Shown piece after piece: positions 6,601 to 12,420 of a stretch of 12,420 nt of DNA. Under the pieces are notes generated by a model that had not been told where the DNA came from, made no database searches, and saw only the letters and a program-made list of their open reading frames with translations. Source of the DNA: Caryophanales bacterium UBA6356 (GTDB lineage Bacteria > Bacillota_I > Bacilli_A > RFN20 > CAG-826); contig DJRQ01000062.1 in NCBI GenBank assembly GCA_002440125.1, positions 1 through 12,420 on the forward strand, read 5' to 3'. Within the stretch, counting starts at the first letter, position 1; each line of letters begins with the position of its first letter. A program made the translations under genes and the position numbers.

Positions 6601-9469
6601 CCAAGCCTTCCTTTTAAATGATCCTTCTTCCTTATTGGAAGAGGCGAAAAGCTATAAGGATCTTTCTTTCTTCAAGAGAAGAAAAGCCTTTAAGAGCCTT
6701 TGGAAGCGCCTGAAAGTTTATATGAAGCTTAAAAAGATGCCGAAAGAGGACGAATTCATCGCTCTTTTAAGCAAGCTTACCGAGGCGAATGACGCGAAAA
6801 AGAAATTTGAAGAGGCTGACGCCTATGCGAAAGCCATCCTTTCGAAGTTTTCCTTCGCGAATTCCGAAAAGGCTTCGGAAAGCGAGAAAGAGCTTCATCT
6901 CACGCTTCAAATCGCTTCCGCTTTTCAAAGGATGAACTTAGGCGAAAGCCGGGAAAGCTTCTTAGAATATGTTTCGGAGATGGGGGAAGGAGTTTTATTT
7001 GGAAAAGCCAACGAAACCCTTCGGTCCCTATTCGAAGAATTGAAAGAGCGAGAAGCTTCTTTGAAAGAGTCCTTCCAATTCGATCTTTCTCTATATGGGG
7101 ATTCTAAAGACTATTTCCGCTTCCTTAGCGAGAAAGTAGGGGACGCGCTTTCGTCTATTGGCCGCTTAAGCGATTGGACAAATTTGCTTCTCGAACTCGA
7201 TAAGGTCTCTCCTCTTTTGCCTCCTTCCTTTTTATCTTCCTTTAAAAATGGAAATATCTCCTACAAAACCCTATCCGATTCTTATATTGCCGATGTTACA
7301 TTCGCCTTATTGACCCATGTTTTGTCGGAAAGGGGAGTCGCTACCTTATCTCATGAAAAGACGGAAAATGCCATTAGGGCCTATCAAAAGGACATTTTGG
7401 CTTTCCAAAACTCCTCGATTGTGGAAACGGCTTCTCGAATCAGCGCGAAATTTCCAAAAGACGCAAGCTCTTTCGCCTCTTCGACCAATGCCTACCAGCT
7501 TTCGAAGCTCGCTCGAAATGGGGGAAGAGGTTGTTCTCTTCGCTTCTTGTTCCATGAATATAAGGATTTGATTTCCCTTTTGACCCCTTGCTTTATGATG
7601 TCGCCGGCGACTTTGGCGCAATATCTCGATCCGGACGATTACCATTTCGACGTCGTTATCTTCGATGAAGCCTCGCAAATTCCCACAAGCGAGGCCGTGG
7701 GCGCTCTTTTCCGCGCCGATTCCTTCGTTATCGCGGGCGATAAAGAGCAGATGCCTCCATCGAATTATTTCGTTTCTTCCTTTAATAGCGACGGTGAAGA
7801 AGCTTCTTTAGCCTCCTTAGACGAGGATTTGGAAAGTCTACTCGATGACGCGATGGTTTTGCATTTGCCTCGTAAGCGCCTTACTTGGCACTATCGTTCC
7901 CGTTATGAATCCCTTATCGCTTTCTCGAATAACCGCTTCTATGGGAACACCCTTTTGACTTTTCCTTCTCCTTGCTCTGAAAAAGGAAGCGTTTCCTATC
8001 GGCTCGTAAAAGGCGCGTACGAAAGGGGACGTGGCATCAATCGGCCGGAAGCAAAAGCGGTTGTGAGCGAAATCATGAAACGCCTGAAGGATCCCTTGAC
8101 CAAGAAACAGTCTATTGGCGTTGTGACATTTAACGAGGCGCAACAAAACCTCATTCAGGACCTTCTCGAAAAAGAATTGGCGAATAACCCCAAACTCTTT
8201 GACGCCCCTCATGGCGAGAAGATATTTGTGAAGAACCTTGAAAACGTGCAAGGGGACGAAAGAGACGTCATTCTCTTCGATGTGACCTATGGGCCGGATA
8301 AAAAGGGCTATTTGTCGCTTAATTTTGGTCCTCTTTCTCTCAAACGTGGCGAAAGAAGGCTTAATGTCGCAGTGTCTAGGGCTCGGGAAAAGATGATTGT
8401 CTTTGCTAGTTTTGAGCCCAATGCCATTCGCGCGGATAACGCTAAAAACGAAGGCGCGCGCTATCTTAGGGATTTTCTCCTGTTTGCCAAAGGAGGTATT
8501 GAGGCGCTACCGAACCGACTCGAAAACAAAAACGATGAGCTTTCCTTAAGCGTCGCCTCTTTCTTAGGGGAAGATCTTCGTCATTTGGGGTATGTAGTCA
8601 AAGAAAACTTAGGGAGCAGCACCTTTAAAATTGATTTGGCCATCGCTTCTAAGGATAAGCCCGAAGACTATGTCCTTGGCATTCTCTTCGACAATAAGAA
8701 AAGCGCGATTATGAGTTGTCGGGATCGCCATGTCAATGAACCAAGCGTTTTGAAAAGACGCTCTTGGCGACTTTTGAATATCTATTCCGTCGAATATCTC
8801 GATCACAAGGAAGAAGTCGTCAAAGAAGTGGTGAATGCCTTTAACGAAGCCCTTTCTTCGCCTATGAAAGAAGATGAAAAAGAACTTCTTGGGAACCCTC
8901 TTTTCATCCAAAAGCCAAAGCAACTCCCAAAAAACCTTAGACCTTACGAAAAAGACGTTCCCGAAATCCCGATGTTCACGCCGATTAACGAATTCTTTAT
9001 TCAAGACATCATCAACCATGAATATCCTATAAGCGCTGCCTTACTCGATAGGAGAATTCGCGAAGCCTACCAAAAGGACCGTATCGGAACAAGCGTCCGA
9101 GATGAGATCAATGCATGTTTGAATAAAGTCTCTCCGTGTAAGGAAATATGTGGCAGTCGCACCTTCTATTATCCCAAAGGTTACGATTGCCTTCGCTATC
9201 CTTTCTGGCGAAAGACCGATTTCCAAGCGGTCCCCGAAAGAAGAATCGTCGATATTAGCTTTATCGAGATCGGCAATTGCGCAGCGGATATCCTTGCCGA
9301 ACAAGGAAGTATGTCGTTGGATGACCTCGCCAAGGCGGTTTCGACCGCTTTCGGCTATGATATTTTAGCCAAAAGCTATAGCGATTACCTAAAGCAAGGC
9401 ATCCGTTTCAATAGTGGCAAACGAAATGGCATCTATCTTGATGAAGAAGATGAGGTTTCCTTGCGTTAA
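3647..9469 (+). CDS. Giant transglutaminase-like/DUF4011/SF1 helicase/Vsr-like protein, probable defence protein
   Basis: 1940-residue multidomain DNA or RNA helicase of the DUF4011/DUF3320 kind. Domains in order: beta-rich N-terminal region (1-145); transglutaminase-like domain (about 165-330) with C236 in GNCLD, H262 in NHAFVGCW and E301; DUF4011-type region beginning FDYWEEKLLDLNLRNRL (394-410); SF1 helicase with Q691, Walker A GPPGTGKS (708-715), Walker B FDEAS (D1340, E1341), GDKEQMPP (1364-1371), HYRSR (1415-1419), QGDERD (1535-1540) and VAVSRAR (1574-1580). About 600 mainly helical residues separate Walker A and B, which is usual for the family. A Vsr/MTES_1575-like nuclease fold follows (about 1628-1725). 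It keeps D1663, but the central acidic position is Leu (L1680). A DUF3320-type winged-helix region (about 1780-1835) and a second small C-terminal domain end the protein. Related proteins occur in bacterial defence loci; a role in defence here is inference. The gene stands alone behind its own -10 box, and codon use resembles that of its neighbours. Confidence 0.88.
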   Translation: MDTNHFFNLSLDVRDDMNYVNYQADVLRKEVTEGAPNSFSFIRSMVVENLSDIDERDLVIRFEAKPIGALSIDSIHLSYLEKKKKTIISYFNTHLDAEFLYTLSEKRIGSLKVSLERNDGTVLATKEVEFSFLPIEESASEERVDEILASFVTPNDPSVLELLKKAHELKKEKYGISSFEGYLSRDPNEVLKDIDALFLAMKSAGISYALSPASFNAIFQRIRLPKDVLANRLGNCLDISILMMSLLEASLLKPILVVFQNHAFVGCWLDEESGFYSSKEENSQVLLNNASKGFNHLVLIESTCVCEGNNSSFLESVEKAYETLEKAKNFSYAIDIASCRKDRILPIPTPKKLSDGSFSFDFPSLKGNEGETPSVDLSLRRYLPDDAKGSKNRFDYWEEKLLDLNLRNRLISYKTGSRGIEVLCGDAEKMLSFIEGRAKVALVPTPLSVLQKENSPKVLSLPPSLIESDVLSYYEKDSLLVVNASQTADASLKNLVRKSNSALEESGCNPLFLTLGLIRWFDNEKAASHGTGAMYAPIFLLPVKAPHRKNGLYYNIEYSSEDLQLNRTAFEYFRRTYNLDFSRLFPLPRKSDGTLDVRIIYNEIRKTILPMKNWALLENTSALSLFSFAHFVMWNDLRNHRSEMMNHPIVASFVYGEKKWNAPENLVSPEELDEKIGPKDFAAPLSADSSQIKAIVDSEKGESFILDGPPGTGKSQTIANMIVNFLYHGKKVLFVAEKEVALDVVKKRLDALHLGQFVLKLANLGTPKSDILSNYSRLLELGPLSDEEKFDALGDNLLEERKELNSIMGKLHESAPYFLSPYDAIVRYLEKQSYRTDDDIPLIYIKSLNYQDFKKAILSLDELSHLVSSFSGYRNSPFLAFQKREYSLSYRDALEKELIPLRSLFEKLRLATYNAFFKGGLKEESRLNVEAYLEIISYLQSGIPSRKEYYLDETFLSKKEALQEACQTKRIEVVSRESVSFAFLDQAFLLNDPSSLLEEAKSYKDLSFFKRRKAFKSLWKRLKVYMKLKKMPKEDEFIALLSKLTEANDAKKKFEEADAYAKAILSKFSFANSEKASESEKELHLTLQIASAFQRMNLGESRESFLEYVSEMGEGVLFGKANETLRSLFEELKEREASLKESFQFDLSLYGDSKDYFRFLSEKVGDALSSIGRLSDWTNLLLELDKVSPLLPPSFLSSFKNGNISYKTLSDSYIADVTFALLTHVLSERGVATLSHEKTENAIRAYQKDILAFQNSSIVETASRISAKFPKDASSFASSTNAYQLSKLARNGGRGCSLRFLFHEYKDLISLLTPCFMMSPATLAQYLDPDDYHFDVVIFDEASQIPTSEAVGALFRADSFVIAGDKEQMPPSNYFVSSFNSDGEEASLASLDEDLESLLDDAMVLHLPRKRLTWHYRSRYESLIAFSNNRFYGNTLLTFPSPCSEKGSVSYRLVKGAYERGRGINRPEAKAVVSEIMKRLKDPLTKKQSIGVVTFNEAQQNLIQDLLEKELANNPKLFDAPHGEKIFVKNLENVQGDERDVILFDVTYGPDKKGYLSLNFGPLSLKRGERRLNVAVSRAREKMIVFASFEPNAIRADNAKNEGARYLRDFLLFAKGGIEALPNRLENKNDELSLSVASFLGEDLRHLGYVVKENLGSSTFKIDLAIASKDKPEDYVLGILFDNKKSAIMSCRDRHVNEPSVLKRRSWRLLNIYSVEYLDHKEEVVKEVVNAFNEALSSPMKEDEKELLGNPLFIQKPKQLPKNLRPYEKDVPEIPMFTPINEFFIQDIINHEYPISAALLDRRIREAYQKDRIGTSVRDEINACLNKVSPCKEICGSRTFYYPKGYDCLRYPFWRKTDFQAVPERRIVDISFIEIGNCAADILAEQGSMSLDDLAKAVSTAFGYDILAKSYSDYLKQGIRFNSGKRNGIYLDEEDEVSLR

Positions 9470-9503
9470 AAATTCACAATTGACAGCAAATCCCGATTGT
9501 TTT
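9470..9503. other. Short gap between convergent genes, weak hairpin only
   Basis: The helicase and MATE genes converge with 34 bases between stop codons. The only symmetry is a 5-base-pair stem ACAAT/ATTGT, followed on the plus strand by TTTT. On the minus strand the same stem is followed by GAATTTTT. This is weak for a bidirectional terminator; read-through into antisense of the partner gene is possible. Confidence 0.3.
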
Positions 9504-11006
9504 CTATTTGTTGGTTCTATTTTCCAAAAGAAAAACGGCATTCTTTTTGGAGTAGATAGCTTTTAAGCATGGATAAATCATCACCAAGCACGAGGCAATC
9601 CAAGCAAGTGGATCGCCTAAGCAGGCGCCAGCATAGGCAAGCGTTGAGGAAACGCTATTGGTGGGAGTGAAACCATTGAGCATATATGGCAAGAAATAGC
9701 AAATAAGCACTCTGGCCACAAGCTCTCCAACTCCGCTTAAAAAATTAGGGATCGTTTTCTCAAGCCCTTGAAGGGTATTGCGGAGCAAGAAAAGAACCAT
9801 CAAGAAGAAAAAGCAAGGCATGGCGATATAGATATAGGTATTTCCATAACGGATAGAAGCCGCGGTGATTTTGTCCTGGCTTAAGAAGAAATATTGATAT
9901 GCGCCGTTGATTGTTAGAAGAAGCCCTATCGTCATAACGATGAGATAAATCACAAAGCCGATAAGGAAAGATGCTTTGAAACCTTTTTTGATTCGATCAA
10001 GATTCCGAGCTCCTAGATTTTGACTATGGAAGCTAATCATCGCCATTCCCAAGGCATTAAGAGGAGCCATGAGGAAATTGATGACTTTGCATCCGGCTCC
10101 ATAGCCAAGTTCTGCTGGAAGACCTGCTACCGCCATGCCTTCTGGAGTGACGTCAAAACGATCGATGGCCGATTGCATAACGATGATCCCAATTGCTAAA
10201 ACAGAAAAAGAAAAGCCCATGGGTAGCCCATTTTTAAGCGAAGACAAAATGTATTTTTGATTCCATTTGAAATCTTCTTTTTTTGGTCGGAGATTCGGAT
10301 AATGGAAATAAGCGTAAAGATAACACCCAATCGCAGCAAGTCCTTGGGCCAAAATAGTGGCGAAAGCGGCACCGGCCACGCCAAGCCCAAAGACTTTTAT
10401 GAAAAGCAAATCCAAAGCGATGTTTAGCAACGTGCTTGCCAATAAAAACATGAAAGGGGTGAAGCTATCGCCAATGGAACGCAAAGTGCTTACGATGTGG
10501 TTATAGAAGACCTGGGTGATGGCACCTCCGAAGATGATGAGGAGATATGTCCTTGCGCTTTCATAGACTCCATTGGCACGGGGATCGACGTTACTTGGAG
10601 CAATGCCGATCATCGCCAATAGGGGATCGATCAAAAGAACGCCACCGACTGTTAAAAAAATGGTGATCAAGAAAGATAAATAAATCTGATTGATGACGCA
10701 ACGCCTTGTTCCTTCTTCGTTTTTCGCGCCCATAAGTTCGCCGATGACAACCCCAAAGCCACTCATTGTGCCGATGGCGAAATCAATTACCAAGAAGATG
10801 ATGTTGGTGGCGTTATTGACGGCTGCGACATCAACTTCGTCAAGGGTTTGTCCGACGATCATGCTATCGACAAGCGTATAGATTTGCTGGAAGAGCAAAC
10901 TTAAGACAATAGGGCCTAAAAAACGGAGTATTCTTTTCCGAATATTGCCTTCCGTGAGGTCAATGGCATCGAAGTAATGAACGAATTTTTGAAGAACTTT
11001 TTTCAT
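9504..11006 (-). CDS. MATE-family multidrug/toxin efflux transporter
   Basis: 500-residue polytopic membrane protein with about 12 hydrophobic helices in two halves, the normal size for MATE exporters. These use a sodium or proton gradient to expel cationic drugs or metabolites. The N-terminal part LTEGNIRKRILRFLGPIVLS (17-36), then QQIYTLVDSMIVGQ (40-53), is characteristic of MATE proteins in Bacillota. Other family marks are LRSIGDS (175-181), NIALDLLFI (195-203), GVAGAAFAT (209-217), and in the second half SQNLGAR (328-334) and LLRNTLQGLEK (407-417). The substrate cannot be predicted. The gene is isolated: a terminator precedes it (11031-11058) and a TAGAAT box lies 9 bases before the ATG, without a Shine-Dalgarno site. 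It converges with the helicase gene. Confidence 0.95.
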   Translation of the reverse strand: MKKVLQKFVHYFDAIDLTEGNIRKRILRFLGPIVLSLLFQQIYTLVDSMIVGQTLDEVDVAAVNNATNIIFLVIDFAIGTMSGFGVVIGELMGAKNEEGTRRCVINQIYLSFLITIFLTVGGVLLIDPLLAMIGIAPSNVDPRANGVYESARTYLLIIFGGAITQVFYNHIVSTLRSIGDSFTPFMFLLASTLLNIALDLLFIKVFGLGVAGAAFATILAQGLAAIGCYLYAYFHYPNLRPKKEDFKWNQKYILSSLKNGLPMGFSFSVLAIGIIVMQSAIDRFDVTPEGMAVAGLPAELGYGAGCKVINFLMAPLNALGMAMISFHSQNLGARNLDRIKKGFKASFLIGFVIYLIVMTIGLLLTINGAYQYFFLSQDKITAASIRYGNTYIYIAMPCFFFLMVLFLLRNTLQGLEKTIPNFLSGVGELVARVLICYFLPYMLNGFTPTNSVSSTLAYAGACLGDPLAWIASCLVMIYPCLKAIYSKKNAVFLLENRTNK

Positions 11007-11015
11007 AGCGGACTT

Positions 11016-11021
11016 ATTCTA
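11016..11021 (-). promoter_or_regulatory. -10 box of the MATE gene
   Basis: TAGAAT on the minus strand ends exactly 9 bases before the ATG at 11006, the same spacing as at the helicase gene. No good -35 is visible, and there is no Shine-Dalgarno sequence between the box and the ATG. It lies just after the terminator of the upstream gene, so a new promoter is expected here. Confidence 0.5.
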
Positions 11022-11030
11022 GATGGGTGC

Positions 11031-11058
11031 AAAAAAAGAAGAGAGCGAAATGTCTCTT
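11031..11058 (-). terminator. Terminator of the minus-strand unknown gene
   Basis: On the minus strand, AAGAGA (11058-11053), an 8-base loop and TCTCTT (11044-11039) form a perfect 6-base-pair stem, followed by C and seven Ts. The preceding As can extend the stem into the T-run. It starts about 19 bases after the stop codon of the gene at 11078-11629. The shape is nearly symmetrical and could also work on the plus strand. Confidence 0.75.
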
Positions 11059-11077
11059 TTTTCTCATGAAAGCCTTT

Positions 11078-11629
11078 TCACATCTCGTCGGCTGGAAAAT
11101 CAAAATCGTCTTTTTCTAAGAGGACCCGGATGGATCCGTCTTTCACCGCTGAGGGTATCTTTTCGAAGATGGCGATATCCTCATGCTCTCCGATAATCTC
11201 CCAGGCAAAGGAATAGAATTTCCTTAAGAGCTCGTAGAAATGGACTCTTTTCTTGTCTGGGTAATAGTTGTAACGACGAAAAATATCGTAATCGCCAAAG
11301 TTCGCAAGATAATCTGGCACTCGGACTTCTTTTCCTTTGAAGGCAAATAACCCATTTGAATAATTCACTCCTTCGGCGGGAAAATAGGATTCTAAAGAGA
11401 TTAAGAGTTCGTTTTCGACTTCTTTCGCGAAAAGAAGAAAGCTCTCGTTCTTCTCCTCTTTTATCTTGAAAATCCTTTTTTTCAAAAACCTTTCTTTCCT
11501 ATCGATGCGAATCGCTTCCGTAAAAAGAACTCTTTTCTCTGGTTCATAGCCAACGAAAAGGGAATCCTTACTATAGGGATTCTTATAATAAGCGTTCGTG
11601 GGAGCGATGAAATAGAAAAGGAATTTCAT
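11078..11629 (-). CDS. Protein of unknown function, 183 residues
   Basis: I do not recognise this protein. It starts MKFLFYFIAPTNAYY, has no convincing membrane helix or signal peptide after that short hydrophobic beginning, and is rich in aromatic and charged residues (Tyr, Phe, Lys, Glu), consistent with a small soluble protein. A Tyr/Arg-rich stretch FRRYNYYPDKKR lies at about residues 117-128. No Cys clusters, nucleotide-binding motifs or helix-turn-helix are obvious. It ends in TGA and has its own terminator. The start ATG has only AAGG two bases upstream, too close for a normal Shine-Dalgarno; GATAAA lies 8 bases before it. It diverges from the next gene over 86 bases. Its coding reality is supported by length, codon use like its neighbours and the fitting terminator. 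Confidence 0.7.
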   Translation of the reverse strand: MKFLFYFIAPTNAYYKNPYSKDSLFVGYEPEKRVLFTEAIRIDRKERFLKKRIFKIKEEKNESFLLFAKEVENELLISLESYFPAEGVNYSNGLFAFKGKEVRVPDYLANFGDYDIFRRYNYYPDKKRVHFYELLRKFYSFAWEIIGEHEDIAIFEKIPSAVKDGSIRVLLEKDDFDFPADEM

Positions 11630-11715
11630 AGCCTTAGTTTATCTTTCTTGCTGGAGATACTCAAGTTAAGGCCTTCCGTCTTGCTTTTCTTCTTTGTCGA
11701 TTTAAAGTGATAAGC
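11630..11715. promoter_or_regulatory. Divergent promoter region between two unknown genes
   Basis: This 86-base gap must hold promoters for both flanking genes. On the minus strand GATAAA (11643-11638) lies 8 bases from the ATG at 11629. On the plus strand TTGCTT (11681-11686), 16 bases and TAAAGT (11703-11708) precede the ATG at 11716; TTTAAA (11701-11706) is an alternative 9 bases from it. An inverted pair GCCTTA (11631-11636) and TAAGGC (11667-11672) and the palindrome AAGGCCTT (11668-11675) are present. Matches are weak, and no regulator is assigned. Confidence 0.35.
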
Positions 11716-12324
11716 ATGAAAGACAAGGCGATTGAGATTAAAACGAGTTTCATGCTTCTAGAAGATGGGACTGTCCGATTTTCTTTTCCTTATGACGGAC
11801 CCTTCCTTTCGCTTAGAGAGCTTCAAAGCGAAAGGATAACGAATAAAACGACATTGCTTTACTTCGTCTATCGCGATAGAGAAGGAATCCATTCGGGCTG
11901 GGCTTGGGACAAGCAAATAAGGAACCTCTATTCTTTTCTTTATAACGAACTCATGGCAAGGGCCATTTCCCTCGAATATGACGTCAGTCGAAGAAGTGGG
12001 GAAGGCTTTCGAAGCGTTCTTAGGAAGGTTGGCAAGAAGATAGCCAACGACCCTTCTTCCGAAGGGACTTTCCCAGAAAGCATTTTGACCATCGTTGCTT
12101 CTTCTTTTCTTCTTGAATGCGATGCCACTAGAGACTTTTCTCTTGGCGATAAGATACTTCCTTTGGAGGAAGTGGCTGGGAAACTCTTCTATTTTGTGAG
12201 CATTGAGTTTTTCGAAGGCTTTGAAAGCGCCCTCGAAGAGATAAAACGGCACAAAAAACTCAGCAAAAGGAGTTCACTAAGGACGAATTTAATCTCCGAT
12301 ACCTCGATTTCGTACGATTTTTGA
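11716..12324 (+). CDS. Protein of unknown function, about 202 residues
   Basis: Not recognised. The frame opens at GTG 11707, but ATG 11716 (MKDKAIEIKTSFMLLEDGTV) is the likelier start; neither has a Shine-Dalgarno site. The protein begins with a probable beta-strand region, followed by an aromatic segment (LLYFVYRDREGIHSGWAWDK, about 44-63) and a helical C-terminal half. The tail is basic and Ser-rich (KRHKKLSKRSSLRTN). No membrane helix, metal site or nucleotide-binding motif is apparent. It ends in TGA, 49 bases before a tRNA gene and without a hairpin terminator, so transcription may run into the tRNA. It diverges from the other unknown gene; whether the two work together is not known. 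Confidence 0.65.
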   Translation: MKDKAIEIKTSFMLLEDGTVRFSFPYDGPFLSLRELQSERITNKTTLLYFVYRDREGIHSGWAWDKQIRNLYSFLYNELMARAISLEYDVSRRSGEGFRSVLRKVGKKIANDPSSEGTFPESILTIVASSFLLECDATRDFSLGDKILPLEEVAGKLFYFVSIEFFEGFESALEEIKRHKKLSKRSSLRTNLISDTSISYDF

Positions 12325-12355
12325 AAAAGGTAATGCGTTTATTCGCTCTTTGGTG

Positions 12356-12361
12356 TATATT
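12356..12361 (+). promoter_or_regulatory. -10 box of tRNA-Ser(GCU)
   Basis: TATATT lies 12 bases before the tRNA 5' end, as expected for a stable-RNA promoter with a short processed leader. A -35 near 12333-12338 is weak. Expression by read-through from the preceding gene is also possible because no terminator separates them. Confidence 0.45.
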
Positions 12362-12373
12362 ACGTCTTGCGAC

Positions 12374-12420
12374 GGAGGCGTACCCAAGAGGCCGAAGGGG
12401 GCAGGTTGCTAACCTGTTAG
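12374..12420 (+). tRNA. tRNA-Ser, anticodon GCU, cut by the window end
   Basis: The 5' part of a serine tRNA. The acceptor strand GGAGGCG is followed by a D arm with CCCAAGAGGCCGAAGGGG. The anticodon stem GCAGG/CCTGT encloses the loop TTGCTAA, giving anticodon GCU, which reads AGC and AGU. The variable arm, T arm and 3' acceptor strand lie beyond the window. It points away from the block, opposite to the tRNA-Ser(CGA) at the left edge. Confidence 0.93.

Noticed and set aside
7838..8251. Antisense open frame of 137 codons inside the helicase gene
   Set aside because: It overlaps helicase motifs HYRSR and the following conserved stretch on the plus strand; nothing in its own translation resembles a protein family.
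9524..9550. Inverted repeat CCAAAAGAA/TTCTTTTTGG as a terminator of the MATE gene
   Set aside because: It lies inside the last codons of the MATE coding region and no T-run follows it in the minus-strand direction.
1..12420. Genomic island or prophage between the two tRNA genes
   Set aside because: No integrase, transposase, phage gene or attachment-site repeat was found. The tRNA 3' ends face outward and proS is a core gene.
1..12420. Mycoplasma-type code with TGA as Trp
   Set aside because: Long genes contain many TGG Trp codons and no in-frame TGA, and two genes end at TGA.
1..12420. CRISPR array, IS element or long tandem repeat
   Set aside because: No regularly spaced repeats, terminal inverted repeats with transposase, or long tandem units are visible on either strand.

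Overview
The window looks like a stretch of chromosome from a low-to-moderate GC member of the Bacillota. Trp is read from TGG in every gene and two genes end in TGA, so the standard bacterial code applies (not the Mycoplasma code). Both tRNA genes are serine tRNAs, and the first has its CCA encoded. The prolyl-tRNA synthetase is the archaeal/eukaryote-like, zinc-domain type that is common in Mollicutes-related Bacilli and some other bacteria. An uncultured Erysipelotrichales/RF39/Acholeplasma-like lineage would fit, but this is inference.

Layout. A tRNA-Ser(CGA) on the minus strand occupies the left edge. On the plus strand a two-gene operon follows: a membrane-anchored protein with degenerate GGDEF and EAL domains, and proS (2 bases between stop and start). 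An AT-rich gap with a strong hairpin terminator separates this operon from a single very large gene, 3647-9469, of 1940 codons. It encodes a superfamily 1 helicase with an N-terminal transglutaminase-like domain, a DUF4011-type region, a split helicase core, a Vsr/MTES_1575-like nuclease fold and a DUF3320-type tail. A MATE-family efflux transporter converges on it from the minus strand. Behind that lie a minus-strand gene of unknown function with its own terminator and a divergent plus-strand gene of unknown function. The right edge cuts a tRNA-Ser(GCU).

How the parts relate. proS and the tRNAs are translation housekeeping genes, so this is probably core chromosome; no integrase, transposase, phage gene or CRISPR array is visible. 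The most interesting item is the giant helicase. Its architecture resembles DUF4011-helicase-Vsr proteins known from bacterial defence loci, and here it stands alone between its own promoter and the next convergent gene. The transglutaminase-like triad and all helicase motifs appear intact, whereas the nuclease fold seems to have lost its central acidic residue. This suggests an ATPase-driven system whose effector may not be the nuclease.

A second pattern concerns expression. The first gene of most transcription units has a -10-like hexamer about 8 to 11 bases before its ATG and no Shine-Dalgarno sequence. The one clear internal operon gene, proS, does have one. This points to leaderless or near-leaderless mRNAs.
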